NCBI RefSeq assembly: GCF_020360975.1
Contig: NW_025408668.1
Span: forward strand, 806,001 to 870,000
DNA length: 64,000 nucleotides
Source of the DNA: Hirsutella rhossiliensis
Lineage: Eukaryota > Ascomycota > Sordariomycetes > Hypocreales > Ophiocordycipitaceae
Reading direction: 5' to 3'
Of the stretch, positions 59,277 through 64,000 are shown piece by piece. The notes below the pieces were generated by a model. That model worked only from the letters and a program-made list of their open reading frames with translations. It made no database searches and had not been told where the DNA came from. Within the stretch, counting starts at the first letter, position 1; each line of letters begins with the position of its first letter. A program made the position numbers and the translations under genes.

Positions 59277-59539
59277 CACCCCCTTAGCTATAGCCTGCCC
59301 CTTAAGGGCATAGCTAATACGGCTTTGGGCTGGTAAGCGTATAGAGGAGGTTCTTAGCTCTGCACTTCTCCCTTTACTCGAGGAAAGCAGGGGCCCTTTC
59401 GGGTCCCTAGGCTCTTTTAGACCTACTTAAGGAAAAGGGGCCTAAAGAGGGGAAAGTCCTATAAGAAAAGGGGGCCTTCTTAGAAGGGAAAAACCTAATT
59501 AAAATAGGGGGCCCTCTAAAGGGAAAAACCTCTTCCTTT

Positions 59540-62525
59540 TCTTTAGCTATAGACGTTACCTTCTCGTATATACTATTAGCTCCTCTCGTAGACTCTTAAG
59601 GCGGGCCTCTAAGGATAGCTTCTCTCGAACGTCTTCTAGCCCTATTTACTATAAAAAGACAGCTAGCTTCTACTTTAGTAGGGGCTTCGTAAGACCGTCG
59701 GCTTTTATCGATGCCGTTAGAACCTAACGGACGGAAATAAGTCCCCTTTAGACCTCTTAGCGTAACTAATACTAGTAGATATCGATATACTATAGCCGGG
59801 TCGATAACTTACTATTTTCCGTAAGAATTCGTATAGTCTACGTATTATCGCATTCTATAGCTAATAGGGTCGGAACTTATAGTCGTAACGATATTAGTAG
59901 CCGGCTAAGGAAAATCGCTTCTTTTAACGCTTCTAAAAGAGCTAGTAGCTCTGCCTCCGTACTAGAAGTCGTAACGGTAGCCTACTTCGAAGCTTTCTAA
60001 GCAATAGTTCCTCTAAAAAGAGATATAATATACCCTTATAAGCTCTTTCTATCTAAGGAATTATCCGTAAAGGACGAATCGCTTAAATAAAGGAAGATTT
60101 CGGCAGCTTATTTCCTTCCCTGCCTTCCTAAGCGCAGACTATATAATCTCGTTAAATAGAGATAAAGGATAGCTCTATCTACTACTTCTTAATGCCTAGG
60201 GCTAGGATTCTAGTTATACCTAGCTAGCCGGGAGACCGTAAAAGAGATATCCGGTCTAGTAGAAATAGCTAAAAAAAGCAAGGAGCTTACCTTCTATAAA
60301 TATTAGTGTTTCTCTTGCTCCCTAGCTTAAAAGGACGGATTAGGCAAAAGCTCTTTATCTAATATAGGCGTAGAGGGAAGCTTCTTATCGAGGGAATTAG
60401 GGAGGAATTTATAAGCGACCTTATCGATATAGGCGTCTTAGGTAAGCTAGATAGTCTATTAGGACCTATTCCGAAGGATTCGTATCCCTAGGAACTACTT
60501 TAGCTCCCCTAGCCTAGTTATCTTATACCTTTATTATAGGCCTCGTATAGCCTCCCTAGTATTAGCTTCTTCCTCTTTTAGGTAGGCCTAGATAATATTA
60601 TCGACGTAGAAGAAGACCGTGATTTTTTCCTTCTATATTATACACGGTTCCTAAGGGACTTTCTTAAAGCCTAGGGCTTCGAGGGAACCTATTAAATGCT
60701 GTTGCTAAAGAAGGGGTAATCTTCGTAGTCCGTATAGAGCTTTCCTAAGCCATAGAACCTTTCCTAGCTATTAGAAGCCTAGTAGAAGGCGTATATAGAT
60801 AACTTCTTCTTCTTCCTTAAGTAGACAGTTAATAAAGGCGTTGACTATATCTATCTATTCGAGCTCGAGGTCGAATTCTGCTGCTATAGCTATAAGGGTC
60901 CGAAAAGACATCCCTGCTAGGGTGGTTGCCCTAGTAGGTAGATCCCCTTTTTCCTATTAATTCCCGCAAACAACTAGCCGGGCTTTATACTTCTAAAGGA
61001 AGCCGTGTTTATTAGTCTTATAGATAAAGACCTACTTATAGCTAAGGACCTGTTTTCCTCTTACCTTTTCCTTAAGGACCTCTTCGAAAGACCCTATCTC
61101 TTCGTGTAAGGCTAGGTGGTCTTTCTAGGCCTAGAAAAACTAGTCTCTAAAGGGGTGGTTTTCTAGCTGCTTCTAGTTTACTAGTAGGTCTAGGAGGTCT
61201 CTTTTATATACCTTCCTTGCTAATAGCTATAGCTTAAAGAGCCGGCCTGCTATAAACGCTCCATAGGAACCGTCTTCTATTAGCGTTAGGTAAAAGTCAA
61301 AAAAACGATCGAAATAGGGGAGAGGTTAGTCTTCTTTCGTATCGGGCCCTATACCTTCCTTTGCTTCTCGAAGTAGGGATAAAAAGGTAGCCGGATAATC
61401 CTTCGAGAGAGGTGCCTTTCCTACCCCCTTAGGGGCCGAGACGGGAAGACTAACTAAAAAAGCTGCTTCTAGATCTTCTTCTTATTCCGTAAGAGGAGGC
61501 GTAGGGAGGTAGGCGTATTCTAGCTCTACCGCTTTCCTATAGTCTCCTTCTTCGTTTAGATCATCTAATCTAGCAGCTTCCTCTTCTTCTTCTTCGAAGT
61601 CGGCGTTATCCTCGACTACTTCGACGTTAGTTTCTTCTTCCGTTTCCTCGTCTAGGACCTCTTCTTAAGACTATTAGGAAGGGGGGATTTAAATCTTCTA
61701 AATTAGCTAACGTTAAGAGAGTAAGAGGGGCTATTAATCCCTCTTTTCGTCGAAGAAGCTAGATTCGTCGAAAATCATATCCTTAGTCGTAATAACCTTC
61801 CGTAGAAGAGGAATCTAGATCCGGAAGATATTCGTAGAATTATAACTAACGAGGTAACTAATAAAGGCTCTAGGATTAAGCTTTCTTTTCTTCTTCCTTT
61901 TTAGCTATATATCGGTAGTTATAGCGTATACCTTATAGCCGTAGGTATAAAGGTAGGCTAGCGAGGCCCTCTTCTTTATAAAGAGCTCGAGGGGGGATTT
62001 CTAGTCTATTCCTTAGGTCTTAAAAAGGGTCTCTAGGTCCCTATAGTCCCTTAGTCCCCTAGGGTCCCTTAGTCCCCTAAGGTCCCTTAGGGTCCGGTTC
62101 CGAAGGTAATAGGCGGTCTTAATAACTTCCCTTTAAAGGTCGTATAGAAGCTTTATAGTAAGTCTTATCGTACGGGCCCTTTCTATTATAGCACCCCCTA
62201 ATCTTTCTGCCCCTCCGTTCTAGGCCTAGGTATTCGGTGCTAATAGAAGGGGTAAAATGCCCCTTTTTCGAAGCTAATTTAAGATATCCTTTATAAATAG
62301 CTCTCCGTTAGACCGTATCTTCTTTACCTCGTAGCTAAAGTAGGATTTTATCTAGTTAACGAAGTCCTAGAGGGCAAACTAGTTATACTTACTTAGGTAG
62401 GTCCGTAAGAAATAGGGGAAAACTATCCCTAAAAAAGCGTCTATAAAAAACATTACCCTAACGAAGCTTTCCTAATCCCTAGAGACGTCGGTCTAGTCGA
62501 CCTAAATTTCCTTATACGGCTGGTC
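59540..62525 (-). pseudogene. copia-3 pol: integrase, RT and RNase H
   Basis: Minus-strand pol homologous to F at about 15.0-17.96 kb. The integrase core (about 62525-62110) has VDxTDVSRD and NGGxERLGGAIIERAR. It is followed by a stretch coded by CCCTAGGGTC-type repeats (62030-62100), an acidic linker (about 61720-61560), RT with YVDN at 60597-60608, and RNase H at about 60050-59600. Many TAA/TAG codons, though fewer than in copia-1. The frame is otherwise colinear with F. Confidence 0.88.
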
Positions 62526-64000
62526 CGGCCGTATTAGGGTCCGTCTAGAAATTCGTCTCCTAGTCTTCCCTTAGCCGTAGTATTCGCATTCGACGGTCTT
62601 TAGGCCCCTTATTCGTACGCCCTATTATTGGCCTAGCTTATATAAAGCTAGGGGGCCTAGGTAACTAAGTCGTGCGTGCTAAAGAAGACCGTCTCCTTAG
62701 GCTGCCGGAAGAGGGTCCTTTATAGTAGACCTATTCCTCCTAGTAGGGAAAGCTAACTTCTCGAGAGATTCCTTCCTAAGGATAGGTCGGAATTCGAGAA
62801 TAAATTAACCGAATTTCTCCTCGATAAGCCTAATAGTCTAATTCTTCTAGACTAGCCTCGTAGGCTTAGACGTCGTATCCTAGAAGATTCCTTCCTCTCG
62901 AAGAAGGCGGAAGGAAATTAGGCTCGTTAAAAATCGAGGGCAAAAAGCTACCCTTTTTCTTTAAAGAATTCGTATAGATCCGTTAGGTAATTTTATCGTA
63001 AAATTTACCCTTCCGTATCCCTCTATCCGTATAGTTAATTCCCCGGTAATAAGATATTCCTTTCGTGCCTTCTTAAAGGACCGGAATCGTAAGAGTATAT
63101 TGTAGATATCGAGGGAAGCACTAGAGTTAAGGATAGCTGATTTTTATAGGGGATAATCGGAGGGCTCTAACGGTTGGTCTTAGCCTTATTAATCCGTAGG
63201 GAAGACGAAGGCCGGATTTGCTATACCAACGATTTTTCCTCGAATTTACGGCTCGAATAAGGGCAGCGGCGTTATTAGTTGCTATTTCTTAGCAACCCGA
63301 ATCTCGTCTATCTTCTTCTATAACGAGGGGTCCTCCTTAAGAGACTATTATATTATTTCTCTTAGCCTCTTTAAAGGGTTAATTCCTTTAGGTCGGTTTT
63401 CCTCGAAGACCTACTAGCAGTCTTCTAGCCGATAGGGCTTTTTGCATGCTTAGTAGGTAGGTCGATTCCTCCGTTCGTTTCTTCGAGGAATCCTCGTCCC
63501 GGTCTAGAAGGTCTACTTAAAAACCCCCCCTTTTTACCCCTTATTGCTAATATTAACGAGGTTCGATTTCGACTAGTTCCTTGATTTTTCTACTAACGGA
63601 CTAAAAGGTCTATTAGGGGACTAGTCGGGACGGTCTGACTAACGGGACCGGGGCCGGGCCCGGAGCAAGAGGCGGAGCCGGGACCGGGGCAGCCGTTAAA
63701 GACGGGGTTAAGGCTCTCGAGGGAGGAGGAGCCGAAGGAGCAACAGCCGCAGTAGCAGCAGCGGGAGCCGCAGCAACAGGGGCTGCAGCAGCTACTAGGG
63801 CAGCAGGTCGAGCCGTCTAGGTCGAGTGCTAGCTACGAAGGAATAAGACTGCTTGCTGTTATACTCTAGCAGCCTCTTCGTTTAGTTCCCGGCTAGCGTC
63901 TCGAAAGATAGTCGAGTAACCGTTACTAATAGGCTTTATTAGTAGAGATATATCCTATAGCTACTAGCCGGAAAGAGCTTCTATAAGGAAGTATTAGTTA
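62526..64000 (-). pseudogene. copia-3 gag and GAG-pre-integrase (runs off window)
   Basis: N-terminal half of the polyprotein on the minus strand, continuing beyond 64000. The pre-integrase block lies at about 62560-62700 and the Gag tract at about 63000-63900. The zinc-knuckle region near 63412-63460 reads ACKKPYRLEDC, where F has CLAYKSLGHRLLQC. An alanine-rich tract is coded by GCAGCAGCAGC-type repeats at about 63740-63805 and has escaped RIP better than its surroundings. It matches copia-1 at 1-1450 and F at 17.97-19.45 kb. Confidence 0.87.

Larger units (their letters stand above)
58792..64000 (-). mobile_element. copia-3: Ty1/copia retrotransposon, 5' end outside window
   Basis: Third member of the copia-1/F family, minus strand, with its 3' LTR at 58792-59276 (485 bp) and internal sequence from 59277 to the window end. 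The bases before the LTR are ATAAT (58787-58791), the candidate TSD; the other end is not in the window. It is the least RIP-mutated copy together with F. It differs from F by insertions in the 3' leader (59340-59520), an expanded short repeat at 62030-62100, and a different zinc-knuckle sequence. Confidence 0.93.

Overview
The window looks like an AT-rich, transposon-filled heterochromatin block from a filamentous ascomycete (Pezizomycotina). The dinucleotides CA and TG are almost erased and TA is in great excess. Coding regions of recognisable retroelements carry TAA/TAG where CAA, CAG or TGG would be expected. This is the signature of repeat-induced point mutation (RIP). I found no intact host gene and no standard RNA gene. 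Because RIP also removes ATG, open-frame scans see almost nothing here, so the annotation rests on translated motifs read through the RIP stops, on paired LTRs and on target-site duplications (TSDs).

Layout. 1-2609 is the 5' part of a minus-strand Ty1/copia element (copia-1; its other end is off the window). 2610-7190 holds older debris: a degraded LINE-like piece with an RNase H-like motif, a less mutated unassigned stretch, and an unidentified plus-strand coding relic. The ancestral frame of 7190-57010 is a single minus-strand Tad1-like LINE (L). Its ORF1 and endonuclease lie at 57.0-53.9 kb, 41 bp of its RT at 22556-22596, and the rest of its RT and 3' end at 8.94-7.19 kb. Two large insertions split L: copia element E (8941-22550, plus, TSD AGGTA) and Ty3/gypsy element A (22602-53896, plus, TSD TCTAG).

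These are themselves hosts. E contains copia element F (14423-20868, minus, TSD ATAGT). A contains gypsy B (25461-32852, minus, TSD CTTAA) and its sibling gypsy C (36152-49495, plus, TSD ATAGT). C contains gypsy D (40005-46959, minus, TSD ATAAA). Every insertion closes exactly with equal-length LTRs and a 5-bp TSD, so the order is L, then A and E, then B, C and F, then D. From 57010 there is unassigned AT-rich sequence, followed by a third copy of the copia-1/F family (copia-3, 58792 to beyond the window).

Function. All elements encode the usual retrotransposon set (Gag, protease, reverse transcriptase, RNase H, integrase; chromodomains in A, B, C and D; endonuclease and RT in L). All are dead: premature stops, and in every RT except that of E the catalytic YxDD/FADD has become DN by a TG-to-TA change. 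B and C also carry different internal deletions.

The parts a reader may not expect are: an antisense Ala/Pro-rich reading frame behind a TATA box and CT-rich tract in the 3' tail of D; a 2.4-kb coding-like tail in A; a tRNA-headed SINE-like insert in F; a RIP-poor patch inside A; and a 1.1-kb tandem duplication inside E.
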